15,221 nucleotides of DNA from Moraxella bovis. GTDB taxonomy: Bacteria > Pseudomonadota > Gammaproteobacteria > Pseudomonadales > Moraxellaceae. Made by a program: the position numbers and the translations under genes. Of this stretch, positions 1-7,638 are shown piece by piece (the first letter of the stretch is position 1; the number at the start of each line of letters is the position of its first letter). Location of the stretch: the NCBI RefSeq assembly GCF_002014975.1, contig NZ_MUXV01000019.1, forward strand, positions 1 through 15,221, in the 5' to 3' direction. A model generated the notes under the pieces. That model worked only from the letters and a program-made list of their open reading frames with translations, was not told the DNA's origin and searched no databases.

Positions 1-42
1 TTAAGTTGAGAGTGGGGTAAGGTATATTAAATGATGCAAATA

Positions 43-51
43 TGCTAAAAT
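43..51 (+). promoter_or_regulatory. Extended -10 promoter of ddc
   Basis: TGC followed by TAAAAT gives an extended -10 element 30 bases before the ddc start. The -35 region at 23-28 (TATATT) is poor, as is usual for extended -10 promoters. The same TGCTAAAAT or TGCTAGAAT string precedes recJ, queE and dapD in this window. The bases also lie in the loop of a 5-bp hairpin (42-46 with 54-58) followed by Ts, so a weak terminator of an upstream gene is an alternative reading. Confidence 0.5.
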
Positions 52-80
52 AAAGCATTTTTTACTTTTAGGATGTAGCC

Positions 81-1625
81 ATGCCAACTTTTGAACAACA
101 CCGCCAAGCCCTACTTTGCAATGATGGCCAGTCAATCGCTGATTATGAACGTGCGATGACGGACGCTGTCAAAGCGGTAACGGCATGGCTTAAAAACGAC
201 AAAATGTACACAGGCGGTAGCATTAAAGAGCTACGCTCACAAATCGCCTTTAACCCTGCCAAAGACGGCTTGGGCGTGGATAAGGCGTTGGAGCGGTTGG
301 TGGAGCTGTTTTTAAACAAAAGTTTGAAAGTTCATCACCCACATTCGCTCGCTCATTTGCATTGTCCCACGATGGTAACTTCACAAATTGCCGAAGTGCT
401 GATTAACGCCACCAATCAGTCCATGGACTCGTGGGACCAGTCGCCAGCAGGCTCGCTGATGGAAGTACAGCTCATTGACTGGCTACGCCAAAAGGTCGGC
501 TATGGGGCAGGGCAGGCAGGCGTGTTCACATCAGGCGGTACGCAGTCCAATTTGATGGGCGTGCTATTAGCAAGAGACTGGGCAATTGCGAAGCACTGGA
601 AAAATGCAGACGGCAAAGAATGGTCGGTACAAAAAGACGGCATTCCAGCAGACGCCATGCAAGCAGTCAAAGTGATTTGCTCAGAGAATGCTCATTTTAG
701 CGTGCAAAAAAACATGGCAATGATGGGCATGGGTTTTCAATCTGTTGTTACCGTGCCTGTGGACGATAATGCCAAGATGGATACAGATGCCCTTGCCAAA
801 ACCATGGCGGATTTAAAAGCAGATGGCAAAATCGTGGCGTGCGTGGTGGCAACCGCTGGCACGACCGATGCAGGAGCCATTGACGACATCAAGGCCATTC
901 GCAAGCTGTGTGATGACTTTGGGGCGTGGCTGCATATTGATGCGGCATGGGGCGGAGCATTGATTTTATCCAATGAATACCGTGATATGCTTGACGGCAT
1001 TGAGTTATCCGACTCGATCACGCTTGATTTTCATAAGCATTTTTTCCAAAGCATCTCATGCGGTGCGTTTTTATTAAAAGACGAACAAAACTACCGCTTT
1101 ATGCACTATGAAGCAGAATATCTAAACTCAGCTTATGATGAAGAACACGGCGTGCCAAATTTGGTGTCAAAGTCTTTGCAAACCACTCGCCGATTTGATG
1201 CGTTAAAGCTGTGGATGACCATTGAAGCTCTGGGTGAAGAGTTGTATGGCTCAATGATTGACCATGGCGTGAAATTAACTCGTCAAGTGGCGGATTATAT
1301 TAAAGCAACGGACGGTTTGGAGTTGCTTATTGAACCGCAATTTGCCAGCGTGCTGTTTCGTGTTGTGCCAGATGGCTATCCTGATGAGTTTATTGATAGT
1401 CTAAATCAAAACGTGGCGGACGAGCTGTTTGCCCGAGGGGAAGCCAACATCGGCGTTACTCGGGTGATTAATAGTCGTCAAAATGTACAGTCATTAAAGA
1501 TGACGACATTAAGCCCAATCGCCACACTTGAAAACGTGCAAGCCTTATTATCACAGGTATTGGCGGAAGCCGAGCGTATCAAAGATGATATTAAAAATGG
1601 CACTTATACACCGCCGATTGATTGA
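81..1625 (+). CDS. ddc: L-2,4-diaminobutyrate decarboxylase
   Basis: PLP-dependent group II decarboxylase that converts L-2,4-diaminobutyrate to 1,3-diaminopropane and CO2 in the cytoplasm. The 514 residues match the usual length of Acinetobacter-type Ddc. Visible landmarks are SGGTQSN (151-157, cofactor phosphate site), H205 in SENAHFS (ring stacking), HIDAAWGG with D287 (pyridine nitrogen), and DFHKHFF with K319 as the Schiff-base lysine. The start follows an AGGA ribosome site about 7 bases upstream. In relatives the partner gene dat (diaminobutyrate aminotransferase) lies upstream; here that would be outside the window. The gene stands alone between its own extended -10 promoter and a strong terminator. 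A related group II decarboxylase (for example glutamate or tyrosine type) is the main alternative, but the overall sequence reads as Ddc. Confidence 0.93.
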   Translation: MPTFEQHRQALLCNDGQSIADYERAMTDAVKAVTAWLKNDKMYTGGSIKELRSQIAFNPAKDGLGVDKALERLVELFLNKSLKVHHPHSLAHLHCPTMVTSQIAEVLINATNQSMDSWDQSPAGSLMEVQLIDWLRQKVGYGAGQAGVFTSGGTQSNLMGVLLARDWAIAKHWKNADGKEWSVQKDGIPADAMQAVKVICSENAHFSVQKNMAMMGMGFQSVVTVPVDDNAKMDTDALAKTMADLKADGKIVACVVATAGTTDAGAIDDIKAIRKLCDDFGAWLHIDAAWGGALILSNEYRDMLDGIELSDSITLDFHKHFFQSISCGAFLLKDEQNYRFMHYEAEYLNSAYDEEHGVPNLVSKSLQTTRRFDALKLWMTIEALGEELYGSMIDHGVKLTRQVADYIKATDGLELLIEPQFASVLFRVVPDGYPDEFIDSLNQNVADELFARGEANIGVTRVINSRQNVQSLKMTTLSPIATLENVQALLSQVLAEAERIKDDIKNGTYTPPID

Positions 1626-1641
1626 TTTGGCGTAAAATAAA

Positions 1642-1673
1642 AAACCGTCCAAAGTGATGTTGGGCGGTTTTTT
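1642..1673. terminator. Two-way terminator between ddc and the next gene
   Basis: An 11-bp stem (1642-1652 with 1660-1670, one G.T pair) with a 7-base loop is followed by a T run. The complementary strand also has a T-rich tail, so it can end both ddc (+) and the broken gene that reads towards it on the minus strand. Confidence 0.85.
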
Positions 1674-1692
1674 GATATGATGATTGAAATAG

Positions 1693-2164
1693 TTAATTGT
1701 CAAACTGATTTAAGATACTTTCTAATTCATTGACATCACACCTGTTTTTGTTTTCTGCATAATACTGGCGAAGTTGTGGTATGGTATCGGCATTGACGGG
1801 CTGTTTTTTATGAAAAATATCTATCGGCACGAAGATTTTTACAGGTTTGGGGTCATCTGGGTTGATGTGTTTGCTAAAATCACGCTGATTTAAGACATGG
1901 ATAATTAATTTGGTTTCATTAGGGGTTAGGGTGTATGGAGAAGCAACATCAGTTTCTTCACGGATAATTTTCCCTGTTTCATCAAGCCAAAGATGGCTCA
2001 TTAAATGTATTTTTGCACGCATTAAAATATTTCATCTCAATGTCATAGCACCGTTCATTAGATGAACTAAGATGTAGCGTGAGTTGGTTGGGGTGTGAGT
2101 AATTAGAAGGATTTGCCAATGCTGTGCTTGTCATCATTAGACAAAGTAATAGTAATCGTTTCAT
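1693..2164 (-). pseudogene. Broken small exported protein of unknown function
   Basis: I do not recognise the family. The 5' part, starting with ATG at 2164, encodes a clear signal peptide (MKRLLLLCLMMTSTALA, cleavage expected after residue 17) and then about 43 residues ending SLA at a TGA at 1982. The remaining 109-codon frame (1693-2022) continues without a plausible ribosome site at its own ATG. It encodes a hydrophilic domain (LWLDETGKII near its start, ELESILNQFDN at its end). One inserted base near 1985-1990 would join NEPS to LWLDETG and give a single secreted protein of about 155 residues. The simplest reading is a frameshifted periplasmic or secreted protein gene. Two separate overlapping genes are possible but less likely. 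Confidence 0.6.
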
Positions 2165-2263
2165 AATTTGCACCGAGATTTTTTTTGTAAGTATATACGA
2201 CTTGAAAAACCATTGCAATAAAATAAACCAATCCGTTTTTATCTTTAAGAAGAGGAAATCATT

Positions 2264-3085
2264 ATGCCAGCCATTTATATTGGCACAGGTGGGTATAGCG
2301 ATACCGATTTGATTGGTTCGTTGTACCCACACGGTGCAAAGGCAAGCGAGTTTTTGCACCACTATGCCAATCATTATGATTGTGTGGAAATTAACGCAAG
2401 TTTTCACGCCTCCATTGGGCAAAAGACCTTATTGGGTATGCTAAACAAAGCGGATGGACGACTTAAATTTAGCCTAAAACTGCACCAAGATTTTAGCCAC
2501 AATTTTACCGCCACCGCCAAAACCGCCCAAGCGTTTTTAAACATTCTTACACCTTTGCAAGGTTATCTTGCCCCCTTATTATTGCAATTTCCCCACAGCT
2601 TTGAGCGAAATTTTGCCAATCGTCAATATTTGGGCGAAGTGGTAAAATGGTTTGACGGTTATCCGCTTGCCATAGAGTTTCGCCACCCCAGCTGGCACAT
2701 CAATCCTGTGTTTGATTATTTTGCCAAATTATCCCATATTATTTGGGTAAATGCCGATTATCCAAAAAACATCGGACTACCCAATACGCCATTTTGGGTG
2801 AACACTCGCACCGCCTATTATCGCCTGCACGGTCATAATAAAAACTGGTGGGACGAAAATTCTGCCAAAGACCGCCATAATTATCGTTATAGCGATGATG
2901 AGCTTGACAAAATCGCTGATGAGATTTTTGGTTATCGTGCCAATTTTGATGAGCTTTTTATTTATTTTCAAAATACGACCAACGCCCATTCTTTTTATAA
3001 TATTATGATGTTAAAAGAAAAATTGTCCGCTTATGGTTTTGTGGTAAAAACGCCAACATCGAGTGGGCAAGGGGCGTTGTTTTAG
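2264..3085 (+). CDS. DUF72 family protein (YecE-like)
   Basis: A 273-residue protein, the usual length for the DUF72/YecE family, which has a TIM-barrel-like fold and no settled biochemical role. Family landmarks are IGTGGYSD at 5-12 (family form IGTSGW-Y), the VEINASFH segment, FSLKLHQDFSH (family F-K---TH), LLLQFPHSF, AIEFRHPSW, YYRLHGHN and the C-terminal YFQNTTNAHSFYNI. A strong ribosome site (AAGAGGAAA) precedes the start. It diverges from the broken gene on its left and ends at a perfect 13-bp terminator hairpin. No neighbour suggests a pathway. Confidence 0.9.
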   Translation: MPAIYIGTGGYSDTDLIGSLYPHGAKASEFLHHYANHYDCVEINASFHASIGQKTLLGMLNKADGRLKFSLKLHQDFSHNFTATAKTAQAFLNILTPLQGYLAPLLLQFPHSFERNFANRQYLGEVVKWFDGYPLAIEFRHPSWHINPVFDYFAKLSHIIWVNADYPKNIGLPNTPFWVNTRTAYYRLHGHNKNWWDENSAKDRHNYRYSDDELDKIADEIFGYRANFDELFIYFQNTTNAHSFYNIMMLKEKLSAYGFVVKTPTSSGQGALF

Positions 3086-3121
3086 GAAATGGATTGTAGG
3101 GTTCTATATAGAATTAACAAA

Positions 3122-3153
3122 AAACCGATTAAGATAAGGTTCTTAATCGGTTT
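3122..3153. terminator. Two-way terminator between yecE-like gene and zinc-ribbon pseudogene
   Basis: A perfect 13-bp stem (3122-3134 with 3141-3153) and a 6-base loop. T-rich tails lie on both strands (TTTGTTT on plus, a T6 run on minus), so it serves two convergent genes. Confidence 0.9.
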
Positions 3154-3164
3154 GTTTATATTTA

Positions 3165-3456
3165 CTACTCACTTGGCTTCCAGTGTTTATGACCGCAGTT
3201 ACTGCATTTGTAATTTTTGTTACAAATCCATTCTGTGATTTCATTTTGAAAAGCCAATAAGGCAACACCGCCAGTCATAATGGCAATCACACAATAGGCA
3301 TTGCAAAACCTGTCCCAGCGAAAAATAGGTAACCCAAGCCCAGTAACCACCAAGAGGCATAGCCCCACCGATGATTTTGATAAACAATTTTGTGTTAACG
3401 GTTTCTTTTTTTCCGCACGAAGTACATTGAATTTTTATTTGTGATGACCTATACAA
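3165..3456 (-). pseudogene. Zinc-ribbon membrane protein gene with two frame lesions
   Basis: Three reading frames contribute to one recognisable protein. The N-terminal frame (3241-3456) carries CTSCGKKETVNTKLFIK and GGAMPLGGYWAWVTYF. A short middle piece in the third frame reads FFAGTGFAMPIV. The C-terminal frame (to 3165) reads AIMTGGVALLAFQNEITEW and then CSNCGHKHWKPSE. Joined, they make about 97 residues: a CxxC zinc ribbon, a glycine-rich double membrane segment, and a second CxxC ribbon. Adding one T to the T5 run after TAT, and removing one TG from GTGTG, restores the whole frame. The start is also poor: a TTG at 3456 where an ATG would be expected a few codons later. I see decay, not two genes. 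Function is unknown. Confidence 0.7.
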
Positions 3457-3475
3457 ATTTTGTAGACAGATATAT

Positions 3476-3492
3476 ACTACGATATTCGTAGT
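3476..3492. promoter_or_regulatory. Operator 1 upstream of the XRE regulator
   Basis: ACTACGA-TAT-TCGTAGT is a perfect palindrome with 7-bp arms. Its core TACGA-TAT-TCGTA matches a second site at 3511-3523. It overlaps a TATACT -10-like hexamer (3473-3478). The position just upstream of a small helix-turn-helix gene suggests autoregulation. Confidence 0.6.
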
Positions 3493-3510
3493 AAAAAATC
3501 AAGAAAAATA

Positions 3511-3523
3511 TACGAAATTCGTA
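3511..3523. promoter_or_regulatory. Operator 2 upstream of the XRE regulator
   Basis: TACGA-AAT-TCGTA repeats the core of the palindrome at 3476-3492. The centres are 33 bases apart, about three helical turns, so two dimers could bind the same DNA face. It lies 23 bases before the regulator's start. Confidence 0.6.
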
Positions 3524-3546
3524 ACTTTTAATTTAGAGCATAAGTT

Positions 3547-3762
3547 ATGAATTTACAAGAAACTTTTACCAAACGCTTTAAGCAAGCAAGAAAAGCCAAA
3601 AATCTAACCCAAGAGAAATTGGGTGTTATGATTGGTTTAGATGAATTTGTGGCAAGCTCACGCATCAATCGTTATGAAAAAGGTGTGCATTTGCCTGACT
3701 TGACCACATTAAACAACATTGCCACTGTCTTAGAAGTAACGCCTGCTTATTTTTTTTGCTGA
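3547..3762 (+). CDS. XRE-family regulator, C-terminus cut by a frameshift
   Basis: A 71-residue DNA-binding protein with the Cro/CI-type helix-turn-helix over almost its full length: LTQEKLGVMIG is the first two helices, ASSRINRYEKG is the recognition helix and turn, and DLTTLNNIATVLEVTPAYFF completes the fold. The frame stops at TGA right after a run of eight Ts. With seven Ts it would continue as ADDELAQMILAYKKADN and stop at 3811, inside the terminator stem, which is a natural end. The DNA-binding domain is complete either way, so the shortened product may still work. Two matching palindromes at 3476-3523 are its likely binding sites. It diverges from the zinc-ribbon pseudogene. Confidence 0.75.
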   Translation: MNLQETFTKRFKQARKAKNLTQEKLGVMIGLDEFVASSRINRYEKGVHLPDLTTLNNIATVLEVTPAYFFC

Positions 3763-3795
3763 TGATGAGTTAGCACAGATGATTTTGGCATACAA

Positions 3796-3830
3796 AAAAG
3801 CTGATAATTAAGTCTAAATTATCAGCTTTT
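3796..3830. terminator. Two-way terminator between XRE and TetR genes
   Basis: A perfect 14-bp stem (3796-3809 with 3817-3830) with a 7-base loop, bounded by A4 and T4 runs. It ends the XRE gene on plus and the TetR gene on minus. The stop codon of the frame-restored XRE gene lies within it (3809-3811). Confidence 0.85.
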
Positions 3831-3838
3831 GGCTTGGC

Positions 3839-4573
3839 TTATTTTACATCTTCATCTAATACCGTCTCTTCGGTAGATTTCCAGTTATAGGCACCGTAGA
3901 GAATCATTTGCATTTGGCGAGTGCAATGCAACAGCATGGCTTCTTTGGCTTGTTCTAAATCGCTATCAACAGGCTTGGCCTCTTCATCGTCTTCAAGCTC
4001 GGGGGTGTAGGTCAAATCTAGCCAGTCGATAATCCATGAAAAACTTAGGTTTACCCCAATCTCGGCAAGCAAATAACGATCACTTTGGCTGACGTGTTCA
4101 AAGGCAGGTTGTAGGGCTAGGTCTTCGCTCATGACCTTGGCGAAAGTTTTGATTTGTTCGCTGATGGCACGGCGAACCGCTTCTGAACCACCAAAACGCT
4201 CGGCGGCGATGAATTGCCAGTAGCGTGGCTGAGCGTCCACCGCTTTAAAAAACAGTTGTACGCTTTTGGCGATTTGGCGTTCAAAGGTGCGTTTTTTGCC
4301 AAACTGCATATGTTCACGCAAGGTTGATAGAGCATCACCCAGCTCGTCTTCTACCAATGATTTGCCCAGCTCTTCCATGTCATCAAAATGACGATAAAAA
4401 GCGGTCGGCACCACGCCCACTTCACGGGTTACCTGACGTAGGCTGATAGAGCTAAACGCTTGCCCCATCATGCATAGGTCAAGCACGGCATTATAGAAGG
4501 CTTGACGGGTTTGGCGTTTTTTCTCTTCACGGGTTAGGGCTTTGGCTTCTTTGGTTTTGTCGGTCGTGGTCAT
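3839..4573 (-). CDS. TetR-family regulator, FabR-like
   Basis: A 244-residue TetR repressor. The helix-turn-helix lies near residues 41-63 (FSSISLRQVTREVGVVPTAFYRHF), followed by DDMEELGKSLV. This N-terminus closely resembles FabR, the repressor of unsaturated fatty acid synthesis genes that responds to acyl groups, and the C-terminal half (RYWQFIAAERFGGSEAVRRA, and LHCTRQMQMILYGAYNW at the end) fits the same layout. An acidic insert (ELEDDEEAKPVDSD) is a local feature. I chose ATG 4573 because AAAAGGTG sits 7 bases upstream; a longer frame to 4618 lacks a ribosome site. A good promoter (4670-4698) and an inverted repeat (4628-4657) precede it. The FabR role is inferred from resemblance only. 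Confidence 0.8.
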   Translation of the reverse strand: MTTTDKTKEAKALTREEKKRQTRQAFYNAVLDLCMMGQAFSSISLRQVTREVGVVPTAFYRHFDDMEELGKSLVEDELGDALSTLREHMQFGKKRTFERQIAKSVQLFFKAVDAQPRYWQFIAAERFGGSEAVRRAISEQIKTFAKVMSEDLALQPAFEHVSQSDRYLLAEIGVNLSFSWIIDWLDLTYTPELEDDEEAKPVDSDLEQAKEAMLLHCTRQMQMILYGAYNWKSTEETVLDEDVK

Positions 4574-4627
4574 AAGACACCTTTTGGGTATTGATTGATA
4601 AATGATGGTAAAAGACAAATAAAAACG

Positions 4628-4657
4628 ACCAAAATCCCAAAGTTTGTAGATTTTGGT
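4628..4657. promoter_or_regulatory. Inverted repeat, probable TetR operator
   Basis: ACCAAAATC (4628-4636) and GATTTTGGT (4649-4657) form perfect 9-bp arms around 12 bases. The repeat lies just downstream of the TetR gene's -10 element, where a bound repressor would block its own transcription. No T run follows, so a terminator is unlikely. Confidence 0.5.
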
Positions 4658-4669
4658 GAATTACTGTTT

Positions 4670-4698
4670 ATTATGTAGAAAAATCTCAAAAATTGCAA
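4670..4698 (-). promoter_or_regulatory. Promoter of the TetR gene
   Basis: On the minus strand, TTGCAA (-35, 4693-4698), exactly 17 bases, then CATAAT (-10, 4670-4675). The transcript would have a leader of about 90 bases containing the inverted repeat. Confidence 0.6.
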
Positions 4699-4771
4699 GG
4701 CTTTTGGTGTGAATGGATATTTAAATGAATATCAATCAAATCTACCAAACAATTTTTGATGTTGGCGTACA

Positions 4772-6112
4772 TTATAACACATTTTTTTGATTAAAAAAGT
4801 GCATAAGTACACTAACGGCAACATCATGGTGACTGTCGGCACGAAGCTTAGTGGTGGTGCGAGTAAGTTTGGCGATTTGTTCGCTAGGATTTGCCAGTGC
4901 GTCCAAAGCATGACGGGCGATGTTGTCGGCATTTGCGTCATCTTGAATGAGCTCTGGTAAGATCGCTTGCCCTGTTTGATTATAGGCTAGGATGTTGGGC
5001 AAGGAGACATAAGGGATTTTGACCAGTCGCTTGGCGATGGTGTAGGTTAGGACATTGACTTTATATACCACGACCATCGGGCGGTGCAGTAGCAGAGCTT
5101 CTAGGGTTGCCGTGCCTGATGCTAAGATGGTCAGCTCACAGGCATTCATCACATTTTGAGACAGTGAGAGCGTGGTTGGCAGTCGCCCTGCTTGGTCATC
5201 TTTGGCGTGATGAATGTTATCGGCGACATTTTTGGCGGTTTGAGTAAAGATGATGTGGCATTTGTCCAATAAATGTCCTGCTTGCTCTTTGATGAGCGAT
5301 TTGACCAGATGGGCGTGTTCATGACTCACCACAGGCAGGATAAAGGCGTGGTCGCCTGCCTTGTCCAGCTTATCCATTGCCCCAATCAGCAAGGGCAAAA
5401 TAGCGTTAATCTCACTGGTACGAGAACCTGCCATCACACAAATGGGGCGAGCAGGGCTATGTTGCAGGCGAGCAAGCTCAGGAAATAGCGGGCTATAATC
5501 GCTCAAAAATTCATCATAAATCTCACGCCCTGACCGCTCATCAGCCTGTATCTTGTCAAGCAAGGGATGTCCCACGCACACCGCAGAGTGTCCATGTTTG
5601 TCATAGACTGCCGTTTCAAAAGGGAATAAACACAGCACCAAATCGGTGGCGGATTTGATGCCAAAAATCCGCCCTTCACGCCACGCCCACACACTTGGGC
5701 TGACGTATTGCACACAAAAAATGGGCTTGATGACCGATTTTTGTTTGAGGCTTTTGGCAAGGCGTAAATTAAAATCAGGAGCGTCAATGCCTACAAAAAT
5801 ATCAATGCCAATGGATAAAAACTCATCTAAAATCTCTTTTTTGGCGAGCAATAAATCCGGCAAATGCTTGACGACTTCACCGATGCCCATGACCGATAGG
5901 TGAGTCATGTCGATGAGCGAGTCAAGTCCCACCTTGGTCATCAGCTCACCGCCCACACCAACCCAGCGAATGCTCGGATAAATGGCGTTCATCTTTGCCA
6001 TAAAATCCGCCCCCAATGCATCGCCCGACACTTCCCCTGCGACAATGCCAATGGTTAGGGGCTTGTCGGTGGGCAAGGTGGACAAATCAAAGGGGGGTAT
6101 GGCGTGTGTCAT
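4772..6112 (-). CDS. lpxB: Lipid-A-disaccharide synthase
   Basis: Glycosyltransferase family 19 enzyme of lipid A synthesis. It joins UDP-2,3-diacylglucosamine and lipid X to form the tetraacyl disaccharide 1-phosphate at the inner face of the inner membrane. The signature GEVSGD lies at residues 26-31. Further landmarks are WVGVGG, MGIGEV, VGIDAPDFN, YVSPSVWAWR, FPFE, VGHPLLD, MAGSRTSEI, ILASGTATLEALL and the C-terminal YVSLPNILA. At 446 residues it is longer than the roughly 380-390 of many relatives. The extra length is an N-terminal leader and an insert around KNVADNIHHAKDDQAGRLPTT. The start at 6112 has only a weak GAGA ribosome site. It lies 34 bases after the ferredoxin gene and is probably co-transcribed with it. 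No clear terminator follows. Confidence 0.95.
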   Translation of the reverse strand: MTHAIPPFDLSTLPTDKPLTIGIVAGEVSGDALGADFMAKMNAIYPSIRWVGVGGELMTKVGLDSLIDMTHLSVMGIGEVVKHLPDLLLAKKEILDEFLSIGIDIFVGIDAPDFNLRLAKSLKQKSVIKPIFCVQYVSPSVWAWREGRIFGIKSATDLVLCLFPFETAVYDKHGHSAVCVGHPLLDKIQADERSGREIYDEFLSDYSPLFPELARLQHSPARPICVMAGSRTSEINAILPLLIGAMDKLDKAGDHAFILPVVSHEHAHLVKSLIKEQAGHLLDKCHIIFTQTAKNVADNIHHAKDDQAGRLPTTLSLSQNVMNACELTILASGTATLEALLLHRPMVVVYKVNVLTYTIAKRLVKIPYVSLPNILAYNQTGQAILPELIQDDANADNIARHALDALANPSEQIAKLTRTTTKLRADSHHDVAVSVLMHFFNQKNVL

Positions 6113-6146
6113 GATGTCTCGTGGGTTTGTGAGTGATTTTAAAAAA

Positions 6147-6470
6147 TTAGCGTTCTAGATACTGGATTTTGCCTGCCACGCCGTCCCATTTTTCATGGTC
6201 GGGTAGGGCGTCTTTTTTCTCGGTGATGTTCGCCCATTCGGCAGAGAGCTCTTCATTGATTTTGATAAATTCTTCTTGACCTGATGGCACTTCATCTTCG
6301 GAGAAAATGGCGTTGGCAGGGCATTCAGGTTCGCACAAAGCACAGTCAATGCACTCATCAGGATTGATGACCAAAAAGTTTGGACCTTCATAAAAACAGT
6401 CCACAGGGCAAACCTCAACGCAGTCGGTGTATTTGCAAAGAATGCAGTTATCGGTTACTACAAATGTCAT
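6147..6470 (-). CDS. fdxA: 7Fe ferredoxin (3Fe-4S and 4Fe-4S)
   Basis: A 107-residue Azotobacter FdI-type ferredoxin, a soluble low-potential electron carrier. Cysteines fit the seven-iron pattern exactly: C9, C17 and C50 for the 3Fe-4S cluster, C21, C40, C43 and C46 for the 4Fe-4S cluster, and C12 and C25 as the usual free cysteines. The C-terminal tail ([17 protein letters not shown], then [14 protein letters not shown]) is typical of this class. AAGG lies 7 bases before the start. A good promoter lies about 110 bases upstream (6581-6609), leaving a leader that contains a 13-bp palindrome. The gene is probably first in an operon with lpxB. Confidence 0.95.
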   Translation of the reverse strand: MTFVVTDNCILCKYTDCVEVCPVDCFYEGPNFLVINPDECIDCALCEPECPANAIFSEDEVPSGQEEFIKINEELSAEWANITEKKDALPDHEKWDGVAGKIQYLER

Positions 6471-6520
6471 GGCGGTACCTTATTATTGGGATTGCAGATG
6501 TTGGATTGGCTTGACAAAAT

Positions 6521-6533
6521 GACAAAATTTGTC
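6521..6533. promoter_or_regulatory. Palindrome in the ferredoxin leader
   Basis: GACAAA-A-TTTGTC is a perfect palindrome with 6-bp arms, and GACAAAAT is repeated directly just to its left (6513-6520). It lies between the predicted promoter and the ferredoxin start. It could be a protein-binding site or a small RNA hairpin. In AT-rich DNA a chance palindrome of this size is possible. Confidence 0.3.
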
Positions 6534-6580
6534 TTGATTCTGAATAAGGCATGAAAAATCACGCCCAAAAAACAGGGTAT

Positions 6581-6609
6581 ATTTTATCCTTTTTAACAAA
6601 TTTTCTCAA
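6581..6609 (-). promoter_or_regulatory. Promoter of the ferredoxin-lpxB unit
   Basis: On the minus strand, TTGAGA (6604-6609), a 17-base spacer, then TAAAAT (6581-6586). The predicted start gives a leader of about 104 bases before the ferredoxin gene. Confidence 0.5.
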
Positions 6610-6903
6610 ACCAAAGCTGATGATTTATTATGCCAAAATAGAAAATATTTGTTAAAAAACAGCAAAAAGTTGTAAACAGTAAAAGTGATTATTATTACAA
6701 TGGGTAAAATAGGCAGGGTTGATAAATAATAAGAATGATTGATGATTGTTAAGTTTTATTAGGGCGTGCCTGCCTTTTGTATTTGCAATGAAAAACAAGA
6801 TTTAGCCATTTTTCATGCAAAAGCGATTAGTTTTTTCTAAAATATCTCTATATTGTAAATAGTGTTATAAAGGGCAGGCAGGTCCTATAAATCTTCATCA
6901 TAA
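6610..6903. other. AT-rich non-coding gap with a distant inverted repeat
   Basis: I find no credible gene here on either strand. The main structure is an 8-bp inverted repeat, TGCCTGCC (6767-6774) and GGCAGGCA (6873-6880), extended by AAA/TTT pairs past one extra base. It encloses about 98 AT-rich bases. A third GGCAGG lies near 6711. The stretch could encode a small RNA or a mobile-repeat remnant. No promoter-terminator pair clearly frames it. Confidence 0.3.
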
Positions 6904-6929
6904 AAAAGCAAGGCGAAAACCTTGCTTTT
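6904..6929. terminator. Terminator after the DUF697-like gene
   Basis: A perfect 10-bp stem (6904-6913 with 6920-6929) and a 6-base loop. A T6 run follows on the minus strand, ending the gene at 6946. The plus strand also has a T-rich tail. Confidence 0.85.
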
Positions 6930-6945
6930 ATTTTTAGTTTTTAAA

Positions 6946-7434
6946 TTAAACCGCTTTGCCTTGTTGGGCGGATTTTGCCACACGGTAGCATTCTTCGATG
7001 TGGTCAAAGGTTATTTTTTTAAAAATCATATAACCAATTGTCCCTGCGACAATCTGACCGCCTAGGGGTACATATTTGGCGACTTGTTTGCCGATGATAC
7101 GCCCGCCGAAGCCTTGCACGGTTTTATTGACGATACCACGTGTGGCGACCAGTCCGCCCACGGTAAGCACTTTGTCTTTGATGTTTTTCTCACGAGCTTC
7201 GGCGGTGTCTTTGTCTTCTAGGCCAAAACGCTCAGTGATTTGGGGGAGTAGTTTAGTGAGCATACCAACATCCACCGCCACGTCCAAAAATGGCACAGGA
7301 ACGATGGCAACGCCTGCTGAGATTTTGGCACGAGATTTGGCAAGCTCTTGACATTCACGGCGGATTTGTTCTAGGTTAAGTCCGTTTACGTTTTTGGCGA
7401 TTAGGGTGCTTTTACCAAGGTCGCTAAGGTTCAT
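6946..7434 (-). CDS. DUF697/EcsC-like protein
   Basis: A 162-residue protein of unknown function. Residues 34-72 (SRAKISAGVAIVPVPFLDVA, then VDVGMLTKLLPQITERFGL) resemble the hydrophobic helical domain of DUF697 and EcsC-type proteins, often found at the C-terminus of membrane-associated GTPases. A glycine-rich hydrophobic stretch, YVPLGGQIVAGTIGYMIFKK, lies near residues 122-141. No GTPase motif is present, so this is the stand-alone helical domain. The start at 7434 follows GGAG with 7 bases spacing. It is a single gene with its own terminator, next to divergent recJ. Membrane association is likely from the two amphipathic segments; any partner is unknown. Confidence 0.65.
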   Translation of the reverse strand: MNLSDLGKSTLIAKNVNGLNLEQIRRECQELAKSRAKISAGVAIVPVPFLDVAVDVGMLTKLLPQITERFGLEDKDTAEAREKNIKDKVLTVGGLVATRGIVNKTVQGFGGRIIGKQVAKYVPLGGQIVAGTIGYMIFKKITFDHIEECYRVAKSAQQGKAV

Positions 7435-7590
7435 GAATTACTCCAAATTGATTTGTAAAATGTAAAGTATGGACAAATCATACCACAGTATGCAGATGGC
7501 ATTGTAATAAAGTTGCTAATAAAATGTATCATCGTGTAAATTTTGGGCAATGATTTAGGGTAAGTTAGGGTAAGTTTTTCGGTAAAACTG

Positions 7591-7599
7591 TGCTAAAAT
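7591..7599 (+). promoter_or_regulatory. Extended -10 promoter of recJ
   Basis: TGC-TAAAAT, 40 bases before the recJ start, identical to the element before ddc and queE. The -35 region is weak. Confidence 0.5.
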
Positions 7600-7638
7600 A
7601 ACCACAAAGATAAATGCAAAAGAAAAAGAGAGTAAGTA

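Noticed and set aside
42..63. Hairpin followed by Ts before ddc, as a terminator of an upstream gene
   Set aside because: The stem is only 5 bp of AT-rich sequence and it overlaps a better promoter element; recorded as an alternative only.
2124..2312. 62-codon plus-strand frame before the DUF72 gene
   Set aside because: It overlaps the DUF72 start and the antisense of the signal peptide gene, and has no coding character.
4771..4776. Perfect TATAAT on the minus strand at the lpxB stop, as a second TetR promoter
   Set aside because: The -35 position is a T run with no match, and the hexamer is explained by the stop codon context; the promoter at 4670-4698 is better.
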